The notes under the pieces: generated by a model
Database searches by the model: none
What the model was told of the DNA's origin: nothing
The model's input: the letters and a program-made list of their open reading frames with translations, nothing else
Made by a program: the position numbers and the translations under genes
Assembly (NCBI GenBank): GCA_013215295.1
Contig: JABSOZ010000002.1
Span: 248,001 to 312,000, forward strand
Direction: 5' to 3'
From: Colwellia sp.
GTDB taxonomy: Bacteria > Pseudomonadota > Gammaproteobacteria > Enterobacterales > Alteromonadaceae
DNA: 64,000 bases
Shown here: positions 1 through 8,814 of the stretch, one piece after another
Numbering within the stretch: position 1 is the first letter of the stretch
How the letters are laid out: every line of letters begins with the position of its first letter

Positions 1-954
1 CAAGTGCTTGATTTTTCAAAGATTGAAGCCGACAAAATTGAACTACACCCAATAAGCATTGATGCTAAAAATCTTGTTAATGATGTCATAACCTTATGTA
101 CTAGCGGAATAGAAGTAAGCACTGATTTAAGCATTGAAGCGATATTTAATGGAGAAAATTTCCCTCTGGTACTCGTTGATGATGTTCGATTAAAACAAGT
201 ACTCATAAACTTGGTGAATAATGCGATAAAGTTCACAAACAAAGGTCATGTAAAAATCGAATTAGATTTTCTTTTAGTTAATGGCGATGAATGTCAGTTG
301 ATGTTTTCCATAATCGATACAGGCGTAGGTATTTCACCAGAAAAAATTAAAAGCTTGTTTAAGCCATTTACTCAACATGATTCTTCAACGACAAGAAATT
401 ACGGAGGAACAGGTTTAGGGTTAACCATTAGTAGTGAGCTGATAAAATTGATGGGTAGCACAATTAACGTCAGTAGTAATGAAGGGAAAGGCAGTGTTTT
501 TAGTTTTACACTTACTCTGCCAGTAAGTAACCAACAACAAGCACTTCCCCTCAGGAGGACATCAGCTTCGACTCCGGTATCACTGCTCAATAAAACAGTA
601 CTTGTCGTTGATGACAATCGAATTAATCGCAAAATAGTCTCAATGGCACTTGATGAATCACAAGCTAATATAATCGAAGCTGAAAATGGCCAAATTGCCG
701 TTGAACAATTCAAAAAACATAAAGTTGATATTATTTTAATGGACTGCTTAATGCCCATTATGGATGGATTTGAAGCAACAGAACAAATTAGAGCTCTGGA
801 AGGTGATGATCAACACACTTTGATATTTGCGTTGTCAGCGAGTGCGTCCAACGAAATAGGTGAAAGTAGCATTAATTCAGGTATGGATGATATTATGTTA
901 AAACCCTTTAAATTTGATGAATTGCTGAATAAAATAGCGCAAAGTTTAAGCTAA
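1..954 (+). CDS. hybrid sensor histidine kinase / response regulator, 3' part
   Basis: The reading frame is open from the first base, so the gene starts upstream of the window; about 317 C-terminal residues are visible. It opens with the end of a HisKA dimerisation helix (LDFSKIEADK). The HATPase_c domain follows, with an N-box (NLVNNAIKF, about residue 70 of the visible part), a G1 box DTGVGI (106) and a G2 box GGTGLGL (135). A receiver domain covers about residues 199-317, with phosphoacceptor Asp 248 in ILMDCLMPIMDG. Such hybrids autophosphorylate on His and pass the phosphate to their own receiver, often for a later Hpt step. No Hpt domain is present at the C-terminus. The signal sensed cannot be told because the sensor half is outside the window. 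Confidence 0.93.
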   Translation, partial: QVLDFSKIEADKIELHPISIDAKNLVNDVITLCTSGIEVSTDLSIEAIFNGENFPLVLVDDVRLKQVLINLVNNAIKFTNKGHVKIELDFLLVNGDECQLMFSIIDTGVGISPEKIKSLFKPFTQHDSSTTRNYGGTGLGLTISSELIKLMGSTINVSSNEGKGSVFSFTLTLPVSNQQQALPLRRTSASTPVSLLNKTVLVVDDNRINRKIVSMALDESQANIIEAENGQIAVEQFKKHKVDIILMDCLMPIMDGFEATEQIRALEGDDQHTLIFALSASASNEIGESSINSGMDDIMLKPFKFDELLNKIAQSLS

Positions 955-1154
955 TGAATAATTTCATACATAAAACTTAAAAGGACAAGAGCTCAACTAA
1001 CGTTCAGATTTTTCGACTAAAACGGTCTCCCCCAACCTTTTATATATTCGTTTTCAACATCTGAACATCTCGAAGGGAATTCACTGTAGTTATCCTTTTT
1101 AGAAACTACAAATAATCTGAAGTTTAGTTATTTTCAGCAACGATGTTAATGCTA

Positions 1155-1179
1155 TATTCACTGTAGGACATAGTGAATA
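1155..1179. terminator. hairpin between convergent genes, possible weak terminator
   Basis: An 8-bp perfect stem (TATTCACT at 1155-1162, AGTGAATA at 1172-1179) with a 9-nt loop lies between the convergent kinase and serine hydrolase genes. It is followed by a short AT-rich stretch and not a real T-run, so termination is inferred from position only. Confidence 0.35.
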
Positions 1180-1201
1180 ATTTCAATTAAGCCAACATTG
1201 G

Positions 1202-3004
1202 TTAGTCACACAATCCTCTCAGCTTTGCAGAAACTTCTATTAAAGGACGTGGATCATAATTATTTGCATCAGAAAATCTAAATGCGGTAATTTTGTTTGG
1301 TAATAAGGCAATTAAATTTCCTCCGTGACCACTCATATATGGGATCTCCACAATGCAATTCTGACTGTCAGACCAGGCCATACTCCAAAATGATAAAAAG
1401 TAATGGCTATCACCATATTCATTATCGAGTTGCCAATCCCGTAACCCTTTTTCTTCCGTGTAAAAAAGCGCTCTTTCCACCAGTGTTTTACTGAGTAATT
1501 GAACACTTCCATGCTGACCACCATTTTGCAAAAGTAAGCTGATCTTAGCGACATCATCTACGGTTGGATACAATCCTAAATACATAACAGGTATTTCATT
1601 TTGAACTGGGCCCGATTCAATGGTATGTACCATTGGCACATGATGTATTCCTAACGGCTGATAGACTTCTTTAACCAGCATGTTCCATATTTTAGCATTC
1701 GGCCCCTCTTGCTCTTTAATAAAGGCATCCATTGCTGCAGATAGAATAAAAGTGTGAGTGGAATTATAACGTAACTGTTCTCCGGGCCCCCAAGGGTAAT
1801 TCTCATAGGTAAAAGCGACATTTAACATCTCACGCTTTGCGTTTTCTTTTTGGAATGCTTCCATAGGGTCAACGCTTTCATCGCTAAATATTTGCTTACT
1901 ATCTGTATTCATAAAAGCATTATTGTTACCTATTCCTGTCGCCATATTAAGTGCATCAAAAAATGTCACTTGCTCCCATCCTTGATGTTGTGCATTAATT
2001 TCTAGGTAATCTTTAATCAGCAAATGACCAACATCATCGCCGTACTTTTGTGCTAATCGAAATAAGGCGACAGCAGCCGCCATACTTTTAGTGGTGGAAT
2101 AAGCGCCATGGCGCATACTCTGGCAATAAGGGTATTGGCCATAACGAGTATTACAGGGTTTCAGATAAATAATGTCATCAATAAATATGCCTGTGCTGCT
2201 AATATCTGCGTCGTTTAAATTGCCGTTAAAACCGTTAAAAGTATCTATGCCAAAAAGTTGCTCAAGTGCTTGCCATGATTGGACTTCAAAGGCATCACTT
2301 TGTTCTTGTCGAAATTGGTCAATAACGTCTTCTGAATTTGAAAAAGTTTGTCTATGGTCTTTGATGGCAAGTTGCCCCCACAAATCAAAATTAACCCATG
2401 GCGTAGTCTCTTGAGTCACTTGTATTCTTAAAAATGAAACATCATCATCGTTAAATAAAAAGGTAGCGATACCATTATGTGTTTGATTACGCTGTTTGTG
2501 GATCAGAATAAATGGAAAAGAAGCTCGTGACCAATCGCCATCATCTACTTCAGACCAAACTTGACCAGGAGATAATAATAATCGCCAATAGCTATTATTA
2601 GTTCCAACTAATACATTACGATTTAGTGGGATCAAATCATTTCCATCACTGACAAACCGCAGTGGCACATTCGGAAAAATAGAGTAATCTCCAACGTCGG
2701 CAAATACATTTCTGGTGCCCGACATTTTATTTGATGCGAGTTGTAATTCTGCTTCAAAATGATGCTTCGCATCTTGTTGCTCACCAACGGGAACAAAATA
2801 TCCATTATGAATAGGTGAAGGTTGTTGGTAATCAGAGCTTATAAGTTCATCAATCTTCAGCCACTTTCTTGGAGCTTCTGGAGCTGATAAATAGCTCATA
2901 TCAATAGGTATTGGAAGTGTGGGTTTTAGACTCTCATCACCACCACAAGCTACAAGAATTAAAGTCGTTAAAAAGAGGCAACAATGTTTAAAAACAGCTT
3001 TCAT
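1202..3004 (-). CDS. lipoprotein serine hydrolase, beta-lactamase/PBP fold (long paralogue A)
   Basis: This 600-residue protein has a lipoprotein signal peptide with the lipobox LVAC-GG near residue 20, so it is probably anchored to a membrane facing the periplasm. The C-terminal half carries the three motifs of the serine beta-lactamase/PBP superfamily: SxxK as STTK in YSTTKSMAA, Y-x-S as RYNSTHTF, and a third-strand motif SGHGGN. The N-terminal ~250 residues are unlike classical class C enzymes and look like a separate beta-rich domain. It is clearly paralogous to the protein at 4703-6508: both keep a SYLS start, LSPG-VWSE, SRASFPF and NGIATFLF blocks. Substrate unknown; esterase, peptidase or transesterase activity are all possible in this superfamily. 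It is transcribed away from its two neighbours of the same superfamily. Confidence 0.82.
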   Translation of the reverse strand: MKAVFKHCCLFLTTLILVACGGDESLKPTLPIPIDMSYLSAPEAPRKWLKIDELISSDYQQPSPIHNGYFVPVGEQQDAKHHFEAELQLASNKMSGTRNVFADVGDYSIFPNVPLRFVSDGNDLIPLNRNVLVGTNNSYWRLLLSPGQVWSEVDDGDWSRASFPFILIHKQRNQTHNGIATFLFNDDDVSFLRIQVTQETTPWVNFDLWGQLAIKDHRQTFSNSEDVIDQFRQEQSDAFEVQSWQALEQLFGIDTFNGFNGNLNDADISSTGIFIDDIIYLKPCNTRYGQYPYCQSMRHGAYSTTKSMAAAVALFRLAQKYGDDVGHLLIKDYLEINAQHQGWEQVTFFDALNMATGIGNNNAFMNTDSKQIFSDESVDPMEAFQKENAKREMLNVAFTYENYPWGPGEQLRYNSTHTFILSAAMDAFIKEQEGPNAKIWNMLVKEVYQPLGIHHVPMVHTIESGPVQNEIPVMYLGLYPTVDDVAKISLLLQNGGQHGSVQLLSKTLVERALFYTEEKGLRDWQLDNEYGDSHYFLSFWSMAWSDSQNCIVEIPYMSGHGGNLIALLPNKITAFRFSDANNYDPRPLIEVSAKLRGLCD

Positions 3005-3385
3005 CCCATGAGTCCTTTATTATATAAGTTCAAACTATCCCATTAAATAACCTTATAACCGATCACTTAATAATACAAAAATTCTTATTGTATTTAAGGG
3101 ATATGATTACTGACTTTAACCGCATTAAACCTTACAACCCGTTATAACTTATACATGTTGAAAAATAACAGTGGGTAAAGTAATAACTACCATCAACCCA
3201 ACGCTCAGTACTGAAATTTGATAAAAATAATAATTAATGAATTCCACGGCTAATAAAGTTTCAGAACATCTACTTTCTAATTACTTTCAGTTATGTAATA
3301 TTAATCTGACTTAATAACAAACAAATAACGAACAATATTTAGACGTCGATATAATAAGCGTTATACCATTAAAGGAGTTATTTAT
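3005..3385. promoter_or_regulatory. divergent intergenic region between two serine hydrolase genes
   Basis: This 381-bp AT-rich stretch must hold the promoters of both flanking genes. On the plus strand TATAAT at 3350-3355 fits a -10 box 31 bp before the start at 3386, but no good -35 is seen at the right spacing. AAAGGAG just before 3386 is a strong Shine-Dalgarno sequence. I see no gene or repeat here. Confidence 0.4.
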
Positions 3386-4606
3386 ATGACGTCACAATAT
3401 CTGGATGAAACAGTTCAGTTAAAATTGATAAATATTAGTTCGTTCCCTAAATATGTTATTTGGTTGCTACCTGCTGTTTTTTTACTTGTGGCATGTGGCG
3501 GTGGAAAAAGTGCATCTTCGATACCAAATAAAATTGCAGAGTATAGCTACCAAGCACCAGTAAGTTCAGATGATGGCTGGATTCCCGCGCACTTAAATGA
3601 AGTCGGAGTCAAAGTAAATACTATTGAGAAAATGATCAATGACCAGCAACTTGAGAAGATAAACTTTCATAGTTTACTTATCGTTAGAAATAACAGGTTG
3701 GTTTTAGAGCAATATTGGTCTGGTAAAACGTCAAAAGGTGAATACGTCAACTTTGATAAAGATACGCTCCATGAACTGCAATCGGTTAGTAAAAGTGTTA
3801 CCTCTTTGCTCGTTGGCTTAGGTATTTCACAAGGTTTTATTACCTCCATTGATGACGCTATTGAAAATTATTTACCCGAATATGGAGCCGCTTTTTCTAC
3901 CCTTGAAAAATCTAATATTAGTGTACGTAACATTCTAATGATGCAAGCGGGTATCGAGTGGGATGAATGGACTTTACCGTATTCTGATGATAGAAATTCT
4001 CATGTTGCGATGAATCTCAGTGAGGATCCCATTGATTATCTTTTGTCTCAGCCAATGGCAATGCAACCCGGTACTTCATTCGTGTATAACTCAGGCTTAA
4101 CTATTGCTGCGGGTAAAATACTTGAAAACTCGACCCAGCAAAACTTAGCTCAATACGCTCGTGACAACTTATTTACACCATTAGATATCCGAGATGTTGA
4201 TTGGTATAGATACTCAAACGGTATCTATCAAGCAGGTGGTGGCATATCTATGAGACCAAGAGACATGGCAAAGCTAGGGCAATTAATACTTAACAATGGT
4301 TGGTGGAATGGCGAATCGATAATACCTGAGCAATGGATTAAGGACTCTGTATCAGCAAAAATAAAGTTTCCAGATAATTTCTATGATGACTATTATGGAT
4401 ATTTTTGGTGGAGACAGGAATTCACTGTAAATGATCAAACAATTAATAGTATTCATGCTGCTGGCTACGGTGGGCAACACATCTATATAATTCCCGAATT
4501 TAACTTAGTGTTGATTTTTACTGCGGGAAATTACGATAGCGTTCAGCTATCAAATAAGCCCGAGCAATTAATAAGAGAATATATTCTGCCGGCATTAAAC
4601 CAATAA
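3386..4606 (+). CDS. lipoprotein serine hydrolase, class C beta-lactamase-like
   Basis: The product has 406 residues and the compact size usual for class C beta-lactamase-related esterases/peptidases. Motifs in order: SVSKSVTSLL (SxxK nucleophile and base), YNSG (Y-x-N type), and HAAGYGGQ in place of K-T-G. The start at 3386 has a strong AAAGGAG ribosome site. It gives about 25 polar residues before a hydrophobic stretch ending in the lipobox LVAC-GGG, so the signal peptide has an unusually long n-region. HAAGYGG and GGGISMRPRDMAKLGQL are typical of the 'serine hydrolase, 6-aminohexanoate-dimer hydrolase-like' group, though no substrate can be assigned. It precedes the long paralogue at 4703 by 97 bp on the same strand and may be co-transcribed with it. 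Confidence 0.85.
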   Translation: MTSQYLDETVQLKLINISSFPKYVIWLLPAVFLLVACGGGKSASSIPNKIAEYSYQAPVSSDDGWIPAHLNEVGVKVNTIEKMINDQQLEKINFHSLLIVRNNRLVLEQYWSGKTSKGEYVNFDKDTLHELQSVSKSVTSLLVGLGISQGFITSIDDAIENYLPEYGAAFSTLEKSNISVRNILMMQAGIEWDEWTLPYSDDRNSHVAMNLSEDPIDYLLSQPMAMQPGTSFVYNSGLTIAAGKILENSTQQNLAQYARDNLFTPLDIRDVDWYRYSNGIYQAGGGISMRPRDMAKLGQLILNNGWWNGESIIPEQWIKDSVSAKIKFPDNFYDDYYGYFWWRQEFTVNDQTINSIHAAGYGGQHIYIIPEFNLVLIFTAGNYDSVQLSNKPEQLIREYILPALNQ

Positions 4607-4702
4607 CATAAAGGTAATTTATTGTTAATAATCTAATTCAAAAATAAATACACCTCACACGCTTAATAACGATATAAATGCTCAATAAAAAAGGATTTCT
4701 CA

Positions 4703-6508
4703 GTGATACTTCAATTCATAAAAACGATTTCTATGCTCTTTATCCTTTTCCTTATCTCTTGCGGCGGTGATGGTAAGCCAAAGCCCTCCAATGAGACGGT
4801 GATAAATAATGATTTATCTTATTTATCACCGTCAGTAGATGGCATGAGGAAATGGTTAACATCTGAAGAACTTCAATCACTCAATTTGAGTAAAAATAGT
4901 GCATATCATAATAGTTACTTTATGCCCATTGGTGACTTTAAGCCTGCGATTCATGCTATCAACGACACGCTAACGATTACCTCGGGAACACTTTCGGGGT
5001 TTCCAAGCCAATTTGATGATAATTTTCAAGCAAATTTATTTCCTAGTATTTCTTTCCATGTACTTAGTCACAATGGTTATTTGGTGCCATCAAATAGGGA
5101 AATCATTATCCCCTCTGGGAAAAACAAACAATGGCGAGTAATTCTATCTCCTGGGAAAGTTTGGTCTGAGTCAACTGATAATGGTATGTCTCGTGCTTCT
5201 TTTCCTTTTGCCTTAGTAGATAGATCATGGAATAACACCTTAAACGGAATTGCCACTTTCCTATTTGATCAAAACACTGTTTCAAATATTAGATTACAGA
5301 TTGTTCAGCATACCTCATCAGGTTTTTCTCACGAAGGAGCTGCTACTTTGTCATTATCGCGTTTAAACACTGAGTTAACTGATATTGACGTAGTAACACA
5401 AGAGTTTGATAATGAATTAGCACAATTACTGCCAACTAAACCTTGGGATGAATTAACAAATAATTACCCCAATATCGATTTTGAATCTTTTAATGACAAC
5501 CTTAAACCGACTGATATTAGTGCGACTGCAATTTGGCAAAATAACACGCTTTATATGCAGTCATGTAAAACGCTTTATGGTGACTTTCCTTATTGTCAAT
5601 TTATGCGTCATGGCATATTTTCAGCGACTAAATCCTCCGTTGGTGCTGTTTCTTTAGCGTTTTTAACACAGCGTTATGGTGAGGAAATTTTACAATATAA
5701 AATTATTGACTATGTTGATTTCAATGCCCCGCATAATGGCTGGGATAATGTCACTTTTATTGATTTATTAAATATGGCTGCAGGTATTGGTAATCATGAT
5801 CAAGACCCATTATCTACTGACTATCATGCTGATGAAAATAAAGAGCCAATGGGTGACTGGAGCCGAGCGAAGTCAGCGTTAAATAAATTAACGATTGCAA
5901 CGCAGCAATACCAAAACTTTCCTTGGGAGCCCGGTGAAATCTTTCGTTATAATACAACACATAGTTTTATCTTATCTGCAGCTATGGATGGTTTAGTGAG
6001 GCAACGAGAAAATTCTGGGCTGTGGCAATTGCTATTGACTGAAGTTTATCAGCCCATTGGCATTTCCCATTTACCCATGATGCATACAACAGAATCCAGC
6101 AATACCCCCTCATTACCCGTGATAGGAATTGGCTTATACCCAACAGTTGATGAAACGATAAAAATAGCAATATTATTGCACAACGAAGGTCTACATAACG
6201 GCATTCAAATTCTCAATAAAGAAGTCACTCGAAGCATGCTTTATCGTACCGATGATCATGGTTTTAATGTCGTTCATGAGAATAACCAATACGGTGAAGG
6301 AAAATATCACCTTTCATTTTGGGGCACACCATTTGCACAAGATGGGTGTTTCGCTCAAGTTCCTTTTATGAACGGATATGGTGGTAATCTCATTGGCATA
6401 TTACCTAACGGCGTTATTACGTTGCGATTCGCTGATGCGCAAAATTATAAAACACTACCTATGATAGAAGTGGCGTCACAGTTAACCTCATATTGTATAA
6501 ATAATTGA
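4703..6508 (+). CDS. lipoprotein serine hydrolase, beta-lactamase/PBP fold (long paralogue B)
   Basis: Paralogue of the protein at 1202-3004 with almost the same length (601 residues). It starts at GTG 4703 after AAAGGAT. The signal peptide ends in the lipobox LISC-GGDG. SxxK is SATK (FSATKSSVGA), the second motif is RYNTTHSF, and the third is NGYGGN where paralogue A has SGHGGN. The shared N-terminal half (SYLSP, RKWL, LSPGKVWSE, SRASFPFAL, NGIATFLF) shows that the extra domain belongs to this subfamily and is not a chance fusion. Probably a periplasmic or outer-membrane-anchored hydrolase; substrate unknown. The inverted arrangement of A and B around the shorter hydrolase suggests duplication followed by rearrangement. 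Confidence 0.82.
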   Translation: MILQFIKTISMLFILFLISCGGDGKPKPSNETVINNDLSYLSPSVDGMRKWLTSEELQSLNLSKNSAYHNSYFMPIGDFKPAIHAINDTLTITSGTLSGFPSQFDDNFQANLFPSISFHVLSHNGYLVPSNREIIIPSGKNKQWRVILSPGKVWSESTDNGMSRASFPFALVDRSWNNTLNGIATFLFDQNTVSNIRLQIVQHTSSGFSHEGAATLSLSRLNTELTDIDVVTQEFDNELAQLLPTKPWDELTNNYPNIDFESFNDNLKPTDISATAIWQNNTLYMQSCKTLYGDFPYCQFMRHGIFSATKSSVGAVSLAFLTQRYGEEILQYKIIDYVDFNAPHNGWDNVTFIDLLNMAAGIGNHDQDPLSTDYHADENKEPMGDWSRAKSALNKLTIATQQYQNFPWEPGEIFRYNTTHSFILSAAMDGLVRQRENSGLWQLLLTEVYQPIGISHLPMMHTTESSNTPSLPVIGIGLYPTVDETIKIAILLHNEGLHNGIQILNKEVTRSMLYRTDDHGFNVVHENNQYGEGKYHLSFWGTPFAQDGCFAQVPFMNGYGGNLIGILPNGVITLRFADAQNYKTLPMIEVASQLTSYCINN

Positions 6509-6568
6509 CAACAATGGTGTTACTTTATTCATAACTATTTTTTAACCAACCTGAATGGGTAATAAAAA

Positions 6569-6603
6569 TGTTATTGATTAAAATAACAGGTCATTGTTTT
6601 TTT
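6569..6603. terminator. possible terminator after serine hydrolase B
   Basis: A 7-bp stem (TGTTATT at 6569-6575, AATAACA at 6582-6588) is followed by eight bases and then a seven-T run. The offset between stem and T-run makes it weak, but it sits between convergent genes. Confidence 0.35.
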
Positions 6604-6653
6604 AGTGTGAATAAATCATAAGACAATTATTGATGATTACCAAGGTTAATCAA

Positions 6654-7220
6654 TCAATGCTTATAGGGAGGAAAAGGCGTACTGTTTTCCAGCTTTTGGT
6701 ATTTGCTGTGTGTTAGAGCAATATTATCATGAACACCGTAGACAATTGGCATGATGAAAAACAAGAAAATAATAAAAATAATTAATAAAAGGATTGTGCT
6801 ATTTTGCCCATTAATAAGTTTAGTAACAATATCATGTTCATTGTTATTTTCCTGAACCGCAGATAGGTCTTTGATCAGCGCTGGTTTTAAAACTTCATCT
6901 TCATTTTTATTGGTTAAAACTGAAACCTGACAAATAAGTTTATAGCCGCGTTTAGGTAAAGACTGAATAAAGCTAGGATTTTTATGGTCATCTTTGAATA
7001 ATTGTCTCAATTTACCAATGGACCTTCTTACTGCAGCATCAGATACGCAACGGTCTTTCCAAACGTTTTCATGTAACTCTGACATTGAAATATAACGATT
7101 TTCATTTTCGCAAAAATAACTTAATACCTCTAAAACCTTAGGCTCTAGTTTCACCGAGTTCCCATCACGACTTAATGTCATTTCATTATCATCTAATATG
7201 TATCCACCAATCTCAATCAC
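6654..7220 (-). CDS. CadC/ToxR-like membrane-anchored winged-helix regulator, short form
   Basis: The 188-residue product starts at GTG 7220. Residues 1-100 form an OmpR/CadC-type winged helix (LEPKVLEVLSYF; VSDAAVRRSIGKLRQLF; SFIQSLPKRGYKLI). A ~45-residue linker leads to one transmembrane helix at about 145-168 (TILLLIIFIIFLFFIMPIVYG), and only ~20 residues lie beyond it. CadC and ToxR bind DNA from the inner membrane and sense through a large periplasmic domain; here that domain is essentially absent, so signalling may depend on a partner protein. It is divergent from the ABC export operon at 7587 and convergent with the hydrolase gene, which suggests that it controls one or both. A one-turn direct repeat at 7341-7360 is a candidate binding site. 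Confidence 0.85.
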   Translation of the reverse strand: MIEIGGYILDDNEMTLSRDGNSVKLEPKVLEVLSYFCENENRYISMSELHENVWKDRCVSDAAVRRSIGKLRQLFKDDHKNPSFIQSLPKRGYKLICQVSVLTNKNEDEVLKPALIKDLSAVQENNNEHDIVTKLINGQNSTILLLIIFIIFLFFIMPIVYGVHDNIALTHSKYQKLENSTPFPPYKH

Positions 7221-7340
7221 TTCTGTACCTGTTATTTACTCAAACCTAACGATTTATCGTTCGGTAGCATAACATAAGCAAGCGATATTAACTATTATTG
7301 AGATGATAACTAAACCTCTTTAACTTACTGATAAATAACA

Positions 7341-7376
7341 TGGTTACGCTTTGGTTACGCATCAGTTCTTTATAAG
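7341..7376 (+). promoter_or_regulatory. direct-repeat operator and -10 box for the ABC export operon
   Basis: TGGTTACGC occurs twice, at 7341-7349 and 7352-7360, start-to-start spacing 11 bp (one helical turn). TATAAG at 7371-7376 follows exactly 10 bp after the second copy. This layout matches how PhoB/OmpR-type winged-helix activators bind tandem half-sites that replace the -35 box. The site lies in the 366-bp region between the winged-helix regulator gene (start 7220, minus) and the export operon (7587, plus). Binding is inferred. I see no gene in the rest of this region. Confidence 0.5.
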
Positions 7377-7586
7377 TTCATGCTAGAAGATTGCCTTTCA
7401 CACCTAATCAGTTTAGTTTCAGTTCAACGTTTTGAGAGAATGAATCAAATACTCTTTTTAGTTATCAATTCGACATCTAAAGAGAAGTGCGATGAACTAT
7501 TTTTCATTAATGATATCGTTTAATTTAGTGACGGGAAATTTTATAGTTTGTTTATTCAAGCTTTATCTAATAAAAGTAAGTCAAAT

Positions 7587-8813
7587 ATGAAATTAAAGAA
7601 AAAATTTGTTTATCGGTGCTTAATGGCATCATCAATCTTGATGTTGTTTGCAGGCTGGAACATGGGTTTCTCCAACTCGCTACAGTACATCGCACGAGAT
7701 ACAGTCACTATTGCTAAGGTTGAAGCTGGAGACTTTTCAATAAAAGTTGAAGGATATGGTTCGCTTCAGTCACTGAACAAACGACTGTTAACCGCAACGA
7801 GCTATTCATTGGTGGATGATATCAAGCTAAAAGCCGGTGCTATTGTTAAAGCAGATACTGTACTTATGACACTTAAAAATCCGGCATTAGAAGCGGATCT
7901 TCGCCAAGCTCTGGCAAAATTACAAAATAGTAAAACGTCTAAAAGGCAGGTAATGCTTGGTCAACAAAGAGAAATGCTTGATAACGAATCAAATTTATCA
8001 AAATTAGAAGCCGAAGCTGAAATCGCTTTATTACAAGTAGATGCTGAAAGAGCATTAGCTAAGTCCGGAATTGTTGCCGGTATCAACGCGAAACGGAACG
8101 AGCTGAAAGCGAATCAACTCGTCAAGCAAGTTAAGTTAGAGAAAATAAAGCTAAAGAAAATTGCTGATGTGCATAATGAGTCTTTGTCTATTCAAGATGA
8201 TTTAATTGCTCAGGCACGAGAAGAGTTTGACGTTGCCAAGCTCATGGTTGAACAATTGTCAGTTAAGGCAGGCATGGAAGGCGTTATTCAGCGAAGCTCG
8301 CTTGATTTAGGGCAAAGTGTTTCCCCCGGCACTGAACTCGCTTTGATTGGAAGTTTGTCTCCATTAGTTGCTGAAATCAAAGTTCCACAATTACAAGCCC
8401 ATATGGTCGCAGCAGGTATGAAAGCTGAAATTTATACGGTCAATGGCCAAATATTAGGACACGTTGTTCGTGTTGACCCCGTTGTAAGTGAAGGTGCTGT
8501 ACAGGTTGATATTCAACTTGACGAAGGGAAATATGAGGGTGTAAAACCCATGCAACTTGTTGATGTCACCATATTGGCACAAGTACAAAAAGGTGTGCAC
8601 TACATTAGGACACCAACCGGTGTGAATGAAGATAGCACGGCTTGGCTATTCAAGCTCAGTGAAGATGATATTGCAAGTCGTATTGAAGTGACATTTGGTA
8701 AGGCATCAGGACAACTTATTCAAGTGCTTTCTGGATTAAAAGCAGGGGATAAAATTATAACCTCGAAGCTAGATCTAGAAGACGGAACGACTCAAATTAA
8801 ATTAGGTAGCTAA
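7587..8813 (+). CDS. MacA/HlyD-like periplasmic adaptor of an ABC exporter
   Basis: Membrane-fusion protein of about 408 residues. I chose ATG 7587, which gives MKLKKKFVYR and then an N-terminal anchor helix; an in-frame TTG at 7548 would add 13 residues. After the anchor come a half-lipoyl segment (VEGYGSLQSLNKRLLTATSY, then KAGAIVKADTVLM), a long coiled-coil hairpin (about 120-230), the second half-lipoyl (KAGMEGVIQRSSLDLGQSVSPGTEL) and beta-barrel/membrane-proximal parts. In MacAB-type systems the adaptor links the inner-membrane ABC transporter to an outer-membrane channel such as TolC, which is not encoded nearby. The stop is one base before the ATPase start, so this is an operon. Confidence 0.87.
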   Translation: MKLKKKFVYRCLMASSILMLFAGWNMGFSNSLQYIARDTVTIAKVEAGDFSIKVEGYGSLQSLNKRLLTATSYSLVDDIKLKAGAIVKADTVLMTLKNPALEADLRQALAKLQNSKTSKRQVMLGQQREMLDNESNLSKLEAEAEIALLQVDAERALAKSGIVAGINAKRNELKANQLVKQVKLEKIKLKKIADVHNESLSIQDDLIAQAREEFDVAKLMVEQLSVKAGMEGVIQRSSLDLGQSVSPGTELALIGSLSPLVAEIKVPQLQAHMVAAGMKAEIYTVNGQILGHVVRVDPVVSEGAVQVDIQLDEGKYEGVKPMQLVDVTILAQVQKGVHYIRTPTGVNEDSTAWLFKLSEDDIASRIEVTFGKASGQLIQVLSGLKAGDKIITSKLDLEDGTTQIKLGS

Positions 8814-8814
8814 T

